In this document: positions 1 to 10,300 of the stretch, piece after piece
Layout: each line of letters begins with the position of its first letter
How positions within the stretch are numbered: position 1 is the stretch's first letter
DNA from: Daphnia carinata
Lineage: Eukaryota; Arthropoda; Branchiopoda; Diplostraca; Daphniidae
DNA: 64,000 nt
NCBI RefSeq assembly: GCF_022539665.2
Contig: NC_081340.1
Coordinates: forward strand, 4,092,001-4,156,000
Reading direction: 5' to 3'
Made by a program: the position numbers and the translations under genes
The notes under the pieces: model-generated
Database searches by the model: none
What the model was told of the DNA's origin: nothing
What the model saw: only the letters and a program-made list of their open reading frames with translations

Positions 1-508
1 GGCGACGTGGCTATCCGCAAATCCGAATTAAAGGTTAATCGCTCCAGTAAAAATGTTCCATATCTTCGGCTCTTCTTCCGGCTTCTCTTAGCCAATCACC
101 GGGTAATCTCCCCGGTGGGTCAACAAGGCAGTGTCTCCCCCTGCCTGGGTTGACGGCAACTTTTGAAAGGGCTATTATGCCTTTTTAAAGTTGCAAAAAT
201 AATTGTAATGTGCAGAGAATTGTCAATAAATTTTTTTTTATAAAATATTTTTTGCAAAATTTGTTTCTTTCATTGTCTGTGTTCGCTGTGTTCACACATT
301 ACATGTGTCAACTTTTTTTTTATTTAGCTTGCTCAATTCACCTTTATTGGTTTTGCCACCTTTGATGGTAAGCATTGTTTCCATTCGTTTATCGTTTATC
401 TGTAAGTATTCAATTATTATTCATTACACTCTTTGAACTTAGATTCAAGGAACAACGTGTAATGCCTGGATTTTTTCTGAAGTAATTTTGTATTTGTATT
501 TTATTTTA

Positions 509-574
509 CTCGTATAGGAACCGATCCCCAGACATTCAGCGTGCAACGCCGATGCTCTAACATTGAGCCACGAG
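509..574 (-). repeat. tRNA-Ala(TGC)-like sequence, left arm
   Basis: This is the mirror copy of the tRNA-like sequence at 1018-1083. It has an A-box-like D arm, a 5-bp anticodon stem with a 7-base loop GTTGCAC (anticodon TGC) and a degenerate T arm. The T stem pairs only partly and the acceptor stem is broken, so it is tRNA-derived repeat sequence rather than a working tRNA. Confidence 0.5.
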
Positions 575-675
575 ATATATCTAACTTTTCTGATTATCCC
601 ATATACTATGTTATCGACTAGGCTGTTTGTGCAGTCTTGCACAACTATATGTTTATCTTTCTACATTTTTTATAT

Positions 676-738
676 GGTCCGTAGCTCTGTGGTAGAGCCC
701 TTATCTGCGATACCTGTTACCCTGGGTTCAAACCACAG
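676..738 (+). repeat. tRNA-like sequence with A and B boxes, left arm
   Basis: An A-box D arm (GTAGCTCTGTGGTAGAGC, with pairing GCTC/GAGC) is followed about 35 bases later by a good B box, GGGTTCAAACC. The loop TTCAAAC is closed by four of five T-stem pairs. No proper anticodon stem is visible. A mirrored copy lies at about 854-916 on the minus strand. It is probably a tRNA-derived SINE head. Confidence 0.5.
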
Positions 739-1017
739 TAGATTTATAAAATTTAAGCAGAAAAAGTGTAGAAAAGGATATTGCAGCATTACATTTGAAT
801 GATCTTTTCATCATTCAATTGCAAACTACATTCATTACTGCAATCATCATCTACAGAGGTTTGAACCCAGGGTAACAGGTATCGCAGATAATGGCTCTAC
901 CACAGAGCTACGGACCATATAAAAACTGTAGAAAGATAAACATATAGTTGTGCAAGACTGCACAAACAGCCTAGTCGATAACATAGTATATGGGATAATC
1001 AGAAAAGTTAGATATAT

Positions 1018-1083
1018 CTCGTGGCTTAATGTTAGAGCATCGGCGTTGCACGCTGAATGTCTGGGGATCGGTTCCCATACGAG
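1018..1083 (+). repeat. tRNA-Ala(TGC)-like sequence, right arm
   Basis: This is the right-arm counterpart of 509-574. The D arm resembles an A box, the anticodon stem TCGGC/GCTGA encloses the loop GTTGCAC, and the T-arm region reads GGATCGGTTCCC. Five bases of an acceptor helix (CTCGT/ACGAG) can pair, but the overall length is short for a tRNA. Treat it as a decayed or repeat-borne tRNA. Confidence 0.5.
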
Positions 1084-1591
1084 TAAAATAAAATACAAAT
1101 ACAAAATTACTTCAGAAAAAATCCAGGCATTACACGTTGTTCCTTGAATCTAAGTTCAAAGAGTGTAATGAATAATAATTGAATACTGACAGATAAACGA
1201 TAAACGAATGGAAACAATGCTTACCATCAAAGGTGGCAAAACCAATAAAGGTGAATTGAGCAAGCTAAATAAAAAAAAAGTTGACACATGTAATGTGTGA
1301 ACACAGCGAACACAGACAATGAAAGAAACAAATTTTGCAAAAAATATTTTATAAAAAAAAATTTATTGACAATTCTCTGCACATTACAATTATTTTTGCA
1401 ACTTTAAAAAGGCACAATAGCCCTTTCAAAAGTTGCCGTCAACCCAGGCAGGGGGAGACACTGCCTTGTTGACCCACCGGGGAGATTACCCGGTGATTGG
1501 CTAAGAGAAGCCGGAAGAAGAGCCGAAGATATGGAACATTTTTACTGGAGCGATTAACCTTTAATTCGGATTTGCGGATAGCCACGTCGCC

Positions 1592-3306
1592 CTCCGTGAA
1601 CACATCATCGGACTACGCGGACCCCCACGTCCCCTTTCCGGCCAGAGCCCTCCAAACCTCGGTATATGTTATTTTTATATATACCGTACAGTAGGGGCAT
1701 GACCCCCTACGGGCTTATTACGAGTCAAGGGGAAACGGGGCTACGGAAAGGAAGGGAGCCCAGATATGCACTTCAATTTTTTAAATATTAAATACCGTAT
1801 GGGAATCCGAATGAAGTATATAAATTCCATGTCATCCGTTACGTTAATCATCACAATTTATTCAGTGTCTCGTCTCATTCAAGACCCTTTTCTGATCCAG
1901 TGTTACCATTAACCTATTTTAAGAACAGAAAAAAAACCGTTAAGCACACAAAATTCTTGCTAAAGTGACTTACATGACTCATAGATTCACTGTTTGGCAT
2001 TCATATAAAACTTCTGGCAGATGCTTGCGAAAGAACATACAAATTGGAAATGAAAACCATTGCATAAGGCTCTGAACAGAAAATTTTTGTGTAGATCAAG
2101 CATGTTTAACAAAAAATTCCTCCACTAAAATTCTGAAAATGCAAAATAATGGCATTACAAATACTTTATCGATTTACCGAAAACTGAGAAGTACCTAATA
2201 CATGTTTGATGTGGAACTCACGCCATTTCTAGGTTTCCGTACGATGGCCAACTTCGGCAGTCTTCATGGCAATATCCATCAAACCCGCGTGTAAGGCATT
2301 TCAATGCTTGTTGGCACTCAATCATTTGAGATTTACTGATATAAAATGCTTTGGGGCTGGTTAATGACAAAAAAAAAAAAAAAATAAATGTATACAAAAA
2401 TGCCTGTAGTAGAGATGGCGATGATTTTTTTTTGCGATCCTCTTTCACTTGCCCTCAACCTCGAAACCAGCGTATCAGTCATGCGGCAGACTTTAAAAGT
2501 TACAGATAAGGATAAATAATATTAAAACAGTTTCAATATTTTTGAGACCAATGACTCTTCTCCATTACGCACGGAAAGAAAAGGTAGGTAACCTGACGGT
2601 AGTAAGAAGACGTGAATGTTTCTGTCGTACGAGACGTAAATCTTGTCCAGCAGTATTTTCTCCGTCAACAATGTTTAGCGTGATGGGCAGAAAGATGAAA
2701 AGGTAAATAATGTAAGATTAAACCAAATACCTAAAATGGATTACCACTGTAAGGTATCTAATGCTGATGGAGAGTACTCGGATCATCATTTAATGAAAAG
2801 CTAACCTGTAGAATATAAACAAAGTTTTAGTTACTTGGCATTATCCAACTGTAATACAAATACATTGAATTTTGAACATGAGCAGATTGCAAATTTTGAC
2901 AAAACCAAATAACCTTAATGTGGTCTAGCAAAAGGTAGGAGAATCAGACTAGACACCTGAATTTCAATCAAAATTTCAACGGTTGTTGGATGCACAACCG
3001 ACGAAGCCTTGTGAACAAATTCAACTCATCACCTATGAAAAAATAGATATATATACCTGCATATTTAACGGCTACCAACAATATTGCAAAAAGTACATGC
3101 TCACATTCACAGACACAATGATTTGACACATTTTGAGTCAATTAACAAGCTTATGTGTCAAGTAATGTTCACTCTTGTAATGAAGTTTCGTTAATATTAT
3201 TATGGTGGCACTGTGATCTGTGACAGAAAAATTTTGAACGGAACTGTGAAACCATCACCTGAATGGTTGCTACGAACGATTCGCCACTGTGATGGACTAC
3301 CTAATT
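1592..3306. other. Intergenic, no supported gene
   Basis: About 1.7 kb of AT-rich sequence. The only candidate is a minus-strand stretch at 2218-2356 that opens just after a splice-acceptor-like TTAACCAG and ends in a stop. It encodes 46 residues with several cysteines, including YCHEDC. No partner exon was found, so it is not called as a gene. A 16-A run lies near 2370. Confidence 0.4.
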
Positions 3307-3619
3307 TTATTTCGTCCTCATGAGGATCGAGGCTTCAACTTGGATTTCTTCTGCTGTAGAATGGCTTGGGATCCAAATTTGCATTCTAGGACGTGCACTC
3401 GCTAAAGCTCTCTCTCTCCTGACAAAACTTTTTTAAGGAAACAATAATAATAAAATTATTTTTAAAAAAACGTACCTTCAATAGTAGTTTTTTAATTGCC
3501 CATGGTATTACAACACCCACGTAACATGTACAGTCAGGTTTCAGCTCATCTTTTTCTGCCAGCTGATGTCGGCATCCAGCTGATTTTGGATGATTCTCGG
3601 GTGTATCCGATGTTGCCAT
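3307..3619 (-). CDS. Possible small two-exon gene, unknown
   Basis: Exon 1 (3476-3619) runs from an ATG through 48 codons to a good donor, AAG|GTACGT. The likely second exon follows a TTTTGTCAG acceptor region that continues as a GA repeat, so several AGs compete. Using the AG just before base 3411 gives 34 more codons ending at 3307 (82 residues in total). Using the first AG gives only ten codons ending at 3386 (58 residues). An acceptor-like TCTCCTAG about 30 bases upstream of the ATG suggests a 5' UTR exon. The protein is not recognised; it has a CxC motif near residue 36 and no clear signal peptide. Support is splice-site pattern only. Confidence 0.3.
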
Positions 3620-4147
3620 TGGAATACTTCGAGACGGAAAACTACTAGGAGATAAATTGTTTTTGCATAATAAAAGATGAAGAAATAGAAAAACAATCCA
3701 TACCACATGATGCAGAAGGATCGTTTACTGCTTTTGAACGAATTGAATTATTGAAAAAGAATGTTGTAAGTTAAATCTAGCATTAAGACATCATCATTTA
3801 CACGTAGTGATGACGTTATTGTAGGCTACTGTGTCGGACTGTTGATTATATTGTAAAAGAATCAGAATTGAAATCTGGCCAAGGTGTCGTGATCATTTGC
3901 GCTTTTGGACTGTGCTGACCTCCGACAGCGCGGGATCCCATTAGATCATCCAGACCAGCATCTTGGTGGCGCCTTGCTGTTGGTTAATTATTTTTAATTT
4001 ATTTTTGTTATCAGTGTTCTCTGCTGTTATTTTTTGAAAGTCCATCTTATCATTAAATCTATTTGGACACTTGGCCTTAGATTTCAGCCAGAAGCTCAGC
4101 GTAGATATTGAGAATAGCTCTGTGTTTAGTTGGCACTGACAGACAAC
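3620..4147. other. Intergenic spacer, probable promoter region
   Basis: About 530 bases lie between the divergent small gene and the MATH/BTB gene. It should contain both upstream regions, but I see no clear TATA box and no repeat. Confidence 0.4.
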
Positions 4148-5996
4148 ATGGACACCAAAGATTCCTTGAGACTGCAGGTATTTCTCTGTTTTCCATTGAT
4201 GAATTATTTTTTTTTGCCATTGGCTTATAATATTATTTCTTGTTATTAGATGGGCCAATGTGCTAGAAATTCTAAAATTGAGGTAGAAGAGGTAACTGAA
4301 AATTTGAAGGCTTCATTTAGGGCCGTTGAGCTCAATTTGCAATGGCAAGTTGAAAATGTTCGGAAAGGAGTAGGAGTCTTCTCTGGCATGATGAATAGCC
4401 ACCGTTTTCCACAGACATTCCAGTTTGGTCTGAGATATATAGCTGATGTTGCAGTGGTATCTCTTATGATAATGAATTTTCATTACCTGGGCTTACGAGT
4501 GGCGTTAGTGCGATTAACGTATAATAACGGGAAACCCGTTTGGATGAAGAGAAAAACAAGTGAAAGAAGAGCTAATAAACTGGATTTATTCGTTCAAGAA
4601 TTTTGTCAAGGATTGGAAGAGGATAGTGGATTTTCATGTCAAGTCTATGTCGAGGGCCTCGTCGATACTTATATGTACGAGCAGTATGACGGACTTTTAA
4701 CCGATCAACTATGGGATTCTGCACGGTTTTGCTGTTGGACGGATTTTAAATTTTTCGTCCGAGGAAATGTTTTCAACGCTCACAAATTTGTGCTTAGTGC
4801 ACGAAGCAGCCGTTTAGCACGCGACATCAGTCGTGTTGACAGTATCCGCTTGAATGATGATTGGGATCCCGACACTTTCAAGTGCTTCCTGCATTTCCTT
4901 TACACTGGAAATCTATTGTTGGAAAAATGGAAAGCTAATGCAAAGCAACTGCTCAGCCTGGCAGAGGAATATGAGCTGAATACGCTCACACAGTTGTGCA
5001 AGAATGATTTGACTAAGTTAAACGAAAGCAATTTCCCGGAGTGCTTTTTGTCTACGGGACCTCCTGCTGTCGGACCCCCTTCTATAGATCTTGATCTTAA
5101 GCCTAAGTAATCAATTTTGAAATTCACTTTAAGAAATATCTAAAATCACTTCTGACTTCTCAAATAGGTCGAAAATTTGCAGTAAACCAGACTCAGCTGA
5201 AATTCGATTTAACTGGGATATAAGCCGATTACCTCAAGATTACATAGTCAGAGCGGTCGATTTTCACCATCAGGAAGCCTTTCACGTTTGCTTCCGGTCT
5301 GGTGGTCATTCAGAGGAAGGCAGACGTAATCACGCTCTGTTTATCTTCAGCAAACAGTGGCCCGAAGGTGGATTCGAAGTGGTCGCCGTGAACGTTGTTA
5401 TTAGTGAGAAATCTTCAAATAATGGAAGGCCCTCGAAAAGCAAACTGTTGGCTGCCAACAAATGGGTGAAGATGGTAGGATTGAATCCGGCGCTGGCTGT
5501 GTTCTCAGTTGATCTTGAATGTCTTCTATTACAAATTCCCTTTAACATTTTATTTTCAATTGAGTTGTCTTCCGAGAACGCAGGACATTATTCTTACCAA
5601 CCAAGAGATATTCATTTAGCCGAAAATCTTTGGTCTGCTGCATTCGGTGCTGATTTAACTGACGCTGAAATAAGTGTTGAAGGTAGAATTTTTAGAGTTC
5701 ACAGGGCCTTGATGGCAGCTCGTTCACTGTTTTTTAGGGAATTATTGAGTTCAGAAAATATGAAAGAATCTTGCTTGAAGCGTATTGTGCTTGAAGAGAT
5801 TGACTCGTCTATTTTCGAGGAAGTGTTGTACTTCATGTACACCGGATCACTGCGAGTATCTGCCGGTGATGCAAGACTGTTAGTAGCTGCCGAAAAATAT
5901 CAAATTGAAACTTTGAGAATCCTCTGTGAGAACCAAGTTAAACGCCATGATCGTAGTCTCGAAGATCTCTGTTCGTTTTTGCAAATGATTGCATAA
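4148..5996 (+). CDS. Tandem MATH/BTB-domain protein
   Basis: Predicted exons are 4148-4177, 4250-5106 and 5168-5996, giving 571 residues. Exon 1 gives ten residues before CAG|GTATTT. The second intron (5107-5167, 61 bp) removes an in-frame TAA and joins in phase at AA|G. BTB signatures occur twice: DFKFFVRG...NAHKFVLSARS with LHFLYTGNL around residues 180-265, and DAEISVEGRIFRVHRALMAA with VLYFMYTGSL around residues 460-560. The N-terminal region and the segment from about 305 to 440 look like diverged MATH domains. In known MATH-BTB proteins of the SPOP type, MATH binds substrate and BTB binds Cullin-3 and dimerises. The first BTB is more diverged (FCCWTDFKF, RDISRVDS) and may not keep full function. 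The third exon has no plausible start of its own, which favours one fused gene over two. Confidence 0.72.
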
Positions 5997-6224
5997 GTTT
6001 TCCTTCTAGTCCTGTTTCGTTCTTGTTAATGTTTCGTTGGCGATAAACTAAAGCCGCTAATATTTTCCCGTCTTGCATGTATCACAACTTCAAAGTATGA
6101 AAAAATTTAATACCAAAAATAAGATGGTTTACCACGCAGGCGTCAGTTGTTTCAGGGCCGGTAAGGGTAACATTTTCTTGACTCATAGTAAACTCAACGA
6201 AGATAAAGGACAGTTGTAGTAGTG
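5997..6224. other. Short spacer between plus-strand genes
   Basis: 228 bases hold the 3' end of the MATH/BTB gene and the 5' region of the coiled-coil gene. No distinct signal is seen. Confidence 0.4.
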
Positions 6225-7200
6225 ATGGAAGAACATCTGTCGTGGCGGACTCTGGCGAATCTTCAAATAGGTTTAATTTCGTCCAAAGAAACGAATACTA
6301 AATTGACTAAACAGATTGACCAGCTGCAAGCAGTTAAGGAGGAGTTTAACCAAAAACTTGAAAAGCTGCGACTGTCGTCAAACAAGGAGATGATTGAATC
6401 CCACTTCGAGGACCGAGAAATGGTTTTCCTATCACAAGAGCGGGAAGATGCTTTGACAAAGGAAAAATCATTGAAAAATGATTTGAAAGCCGCAAGAAAC
6501 CTGATCACCAAAATCAGGTTGGACATCGATCACAGGAACAAGTCGATCACTAAGCTAGAGGTAACACCTAGTTTTTAGATGTCATGTTCGCATTTGCCGT
6601 GTTAAAAGCTTCGCAAACAAACGGTTGCCCAGTAAAAAGCATGAACATCCGGTTCGTGTCCAATGCTTTTACTCTAGTTAAACCGATTCAAAATCGATCA
6701 CAGGAGCAATGCGCTGATACGAAGGCGTCCATCTCGATTGCTTCCGCCGAGCGTTGCGAAGTGCTAAAAGATATCGAATCAATGCGCACTAATGCAGAAG
6801 AGCAGCGTTCCACTATTGTCCGGCTTTTGGGTAACATTACCGAAGAAAAAATTCAAGGAGAAAAATTTAAAAAGCGCAACTTGGAACTGAAGGCGATCCA
6901 ACTAAAATTAGAACGTCGCCAACATCGACAAGAGCAACGGATCGTCAAGTAAGATCAAAGCACAAGTTAACCTATTTAAAATGAAAAATAAAACCATTAA
7001 AAATTAGATTGCACGAAGCTATTCAAGATACGCGTATGAAGTCGACAGAAGCTCACAAGATGCTCAAGAAAAAGTTAGGGGATCTGCGGGCCCATTCTAT
7101 GGAAATCAACCGGGCCGGTGTCCGTCTGACTCGTTTGAAGAAGACTACCGTACAGCTTCAAACTCTGAAAGGACCAAAGAGCATTTTATTCAAACAATAA
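6225..7200 (+). CDS. Coiled-coil protein of unknown function
   Basis: Predicted exons are 6225-6560, 6704-6948 and 7008-7200, giving 257 residues. Junctions are GAG|GTAACA to CACAG|GAG (phase 0) and CAA|GTAAGA to AATTAG|A (phase 2), and each keeps the frame open. Nearly the whole chain is charged, heptad-like alpha helix rich in Lys, Glu, Gln and Leu (for example KLTKQIDQLQAVKEEF), with no recognisable catalytic domain. The end is basic (RLTRLKKTTVQLQ). The start is the first ATG; a GTG directly precedes it in frame and was not used. The stop overlaps an AATAAA at 7196-7201, and another AATAAA lies about 130 bases on. It converges with the cadherin gene. Similarity to ciliary or cytoskeletal coiled-coil proteins is possible but would be a compositional guess. 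Confidence 0.68.
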
Positions 7201-7372
7201 ATGGCTTAATTTTTTGAGCGTATACTTAAAGACGATTGGAAACCAAGTTCGTCTTACAAAACGAATTTGAAAAAGGAATACTAACACATGTCCAAGTAAC
7301 ACTTCGTCATTCCACGTCTCCACTGTCAACAAATAAAAAAAACGCTTTCGAAAATGTTTAAAATGGGTTACT

Positions 7373-10300
7373 TCAAATCAAATCAGCCACCAGTATGGGT
7401 TCACCATTTTGGTTCATCATTAAATGGGGCGTGCTCGATCCACTCTGTGTACAATAACCACCGTTAAACTAACTTTCAGGAAATAAAACAAACAAAAAAC
7501 AAACTTACCGCTAAAATGATTTGAGTGTCCCTTGATGTAGGGTATTTATTATGCGGACTTCCACCTATTGTGGCATAGTCGCTAGACTCGCCCATCTCTT
7601 CACCCAGATGAATAGAAGGCAATGCTCTTCTCGGCTTTTGGATTGTTGCATAAGGATTGGCTTGATCAGCCGCACTGTTACTAGCACCTCCGGCCCGGAT
7701 TGGGCTTTCCATATCCGGTGCGACACGCATACTCAGCTCTTGTTCCTCGTAAGGTTTGACGTACTTTTCGATCCATAAAGGATTTTCGGTGCTGTTGAGC
7801 AACTCAGAAGGAGAATGCGATAGGGAAGCAGGATGAGATGGTCGTTGGAGAGTTGACAACATCCGTTCCCTGTTGACAGTGGAAGCAGCTGACTTGTTAT
7901 TCGATTCTGGCTGGTACGTAGCCGCCACGACATCCCAATTACGGATGCAGCAACAGGTGAAGATGACCATTACAAATCCGACGAAGAGGACGACCAAAAG
8001 AGCGATTAGAGCCATTATGGCCGGCTCCAACAGCGCTTTCTTGGGCGCGGCAGTAGCCGACACAACGTTAACAATGGCCGTGTCGTTAAACGAACGTAAC
8101 ACGTCATAATGCAAATCAATGGCACGCAATACATCAGAAACTGGTGCGATGGTTTTGTTTCCTCCGCGGTCAACGCCATGAACGTAAACGTCTGTTTTAT
8201 TCTTGTTGAGAGAACCATCGTCTTCGACGTGATGACGCATTTCATCGATGACGATCAAAAGCTGCGTAGCGTTTCGCAGTTCGTCTCCCAATAGCTCTCT
8301 CTCCATCAACGCTTTTTCTAACGGCTTTGCCACAACAATCATTGATAACTGATTGGGCTCGTAGACCCATAGATGAACGTTGGCTGTATCTTCGCGGAAT
8401 GGTGGAGCTTCTTCTCTAGCCACAACTTCCAGAACAAAACGGTCTTGATTGTACTCGGCCATTAGCGATTCGGTGAATAGTCGGCCATCTGTCGTAACAT
8501 GAAATGGAGATGGAACAACCGAACCGGAGGAAACATTTGAACCCATATGGAACAAGTTTGACGAGCGGATGAAGTAGGACAGCGATCCATTGATGCCAAA
8601 ATCAGGATCAGAAGCGTGGATTTGTAGCAGTAACTTATCACTGTTTGAACTGTAATCCACGCCTGGAAAAAGCAAAGTCAATTTCAAAAGAAATAATCAA
8701 AAACTTCGTTGAAAACGTACCTGCGTAGAATGTTTCTCTTTCGAAATGAGGTGGATTATCGTTAATATCCACTACGTCAATGTGAACTTGTGCGATGCTA
8801 GGATCGTGATCCATTGCTTGCCGTTTTTCTCTATCAACTTCAGACATCTGTACATATTGGAATTTGATTATAATTTAACAGCTATGGTTTATGCTTGAAA
8901 AGAAAGTTTACCTGAGTAGTCAAGTACTGATGATCGTTTGTGGCCTTGACCAGCAAGTCATACGTATGGCGTACTTCACGATCCAACACCACACGATTAT
9001 AGACGAACCCGTGCGTTCGGTCAATGTAAAACCAGTTGCCTTCGTTGCCTGCAAGGATATGGTAATAGATTTTGGCATTTTGGCCAGTATCGGCGTCGTA
9101 AGCTTGGACTTGGCCAACGGCAGTGTCAGGCCGAACATTCTCCTCGATACGGAAGTGATAGGGCGCTACTTTAGACCGTCGCTCAACAGGGAATTCTGGA
9201 TCATTGTCATTTTCATCCTCCACCATTACTGTTAGAAGGCGCAACGTTTCGTAGGAAGTTGTTGAACTACCCTGATCTTTAGCCACCAGCAGCAATTCGA
9301 AACTGGCTTGAGCCTCTCGATCTAGTTTCAACCGAGTCCGCAATTCACCACTTTTTGCGTTGAGCTGGAATTCGGGTGTCTCTTGGACGAGTTGTTCTCC
9401 TATTCGAATGTGATATGTCAATGTTGCGTTATCGCCCGGATCGGCATCTTCAGCTTTAAGAACCAGCACGAGATGGTCTTCGTCTTTAGAATTTTCGGGA
9501 ATGCGTATCGTGGCGTTGCTTAGAGACGGAACAATGAATCTCGGCTTGTTCTGATTAACACTCTGTACGTGGATTTTGACGGTAGCCCGATCGAAATTAG
9601 TTCCCGTACCATTCAAATCACGTACTTCCACCGAGAGCGTGTACTCACGTGAGTGGTTCGTGAGAGGTAAAGCCTGGAAAGAAAAATGCATTGAAATAAT
9701 GTTACAAAAGACATTAGAAATTCAACCTTACTGGGTATAAGATGCCAGTTGTCGCATCGAGTGTGAAGAGTCCCTCCTCATTTCCTTCGATGATACTATA
9801 ACGCAAGGCCGAGTTCAATCCAGCATCATGATCAATCGCTGTGATTTGAACGATTGGCGGTGGAGGGAGCAATGGCACCGTTTCTGCTACAGTCGCCCGA
9901 TAGGTGTTGTCCAAGAATTTTGGTTGATTGTCGTTTATATCTTCTAAAGAAACTTCCACCGGCATTATAGTAGTCCGCCGAACTCCAGGAAGTGCTAAAT
10001 CGGATGCAGCTACCAAAAGTGTCATAGATGGCGATCGCTCACGATCCAATCCTCCTGGATCTGTAACTGTAATGATGCCACTGGAATCGATGGTAAAGTA
10101 TTTCGCGTTTTCGCCTGTCAGCGAATACGTAATGCGGCCAAAGCTGCCCGCATCGCCGTCTGTAGCGGAAACGGTCAGAACAGAAGTACCAGCCGGCGAG
10201 TGTTCGGGAATTCGTGCTTCGTACGATTTCGAAGAAAAGACGGGACTAAGATCATTGATATTAATCAACGTTACTTTAACTTGAGCGGTCGATGATAAAG

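Larger units (their letters stand above)
1..1591. repeat. Long inverted repeat (palindrome) with tRNA-like sequences
   Basis: Bases 1-734 are the reverse complement of 858-1591, with a 123-base unpaired spacer at 735-857. I see at least five substitutions between the arms (for example near 177, 403 and 701), so they are about 99% identical. Each arm holds two decayed tRNA-like sequences and no convincing protein gene. The 65-residue ORFs at 445-642 and 950-1147 are the same arm sequence read twice. The repeat starts at base 1, so its true left end cannot be seen. It could be a foldback or snap-back mobile element, or two head-to-head insertions of one SINE-containing repeat. An assembly fold-back is less likely because the arms differ. 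Confidence 0.85.

Noticed and set aside
445-1147. Two identical 65-residue proteins on opposite strands
   Set aside because: They are the same arm of the inverted repeat read twice and overlap the tRNA-like sequence, so they are not genes.
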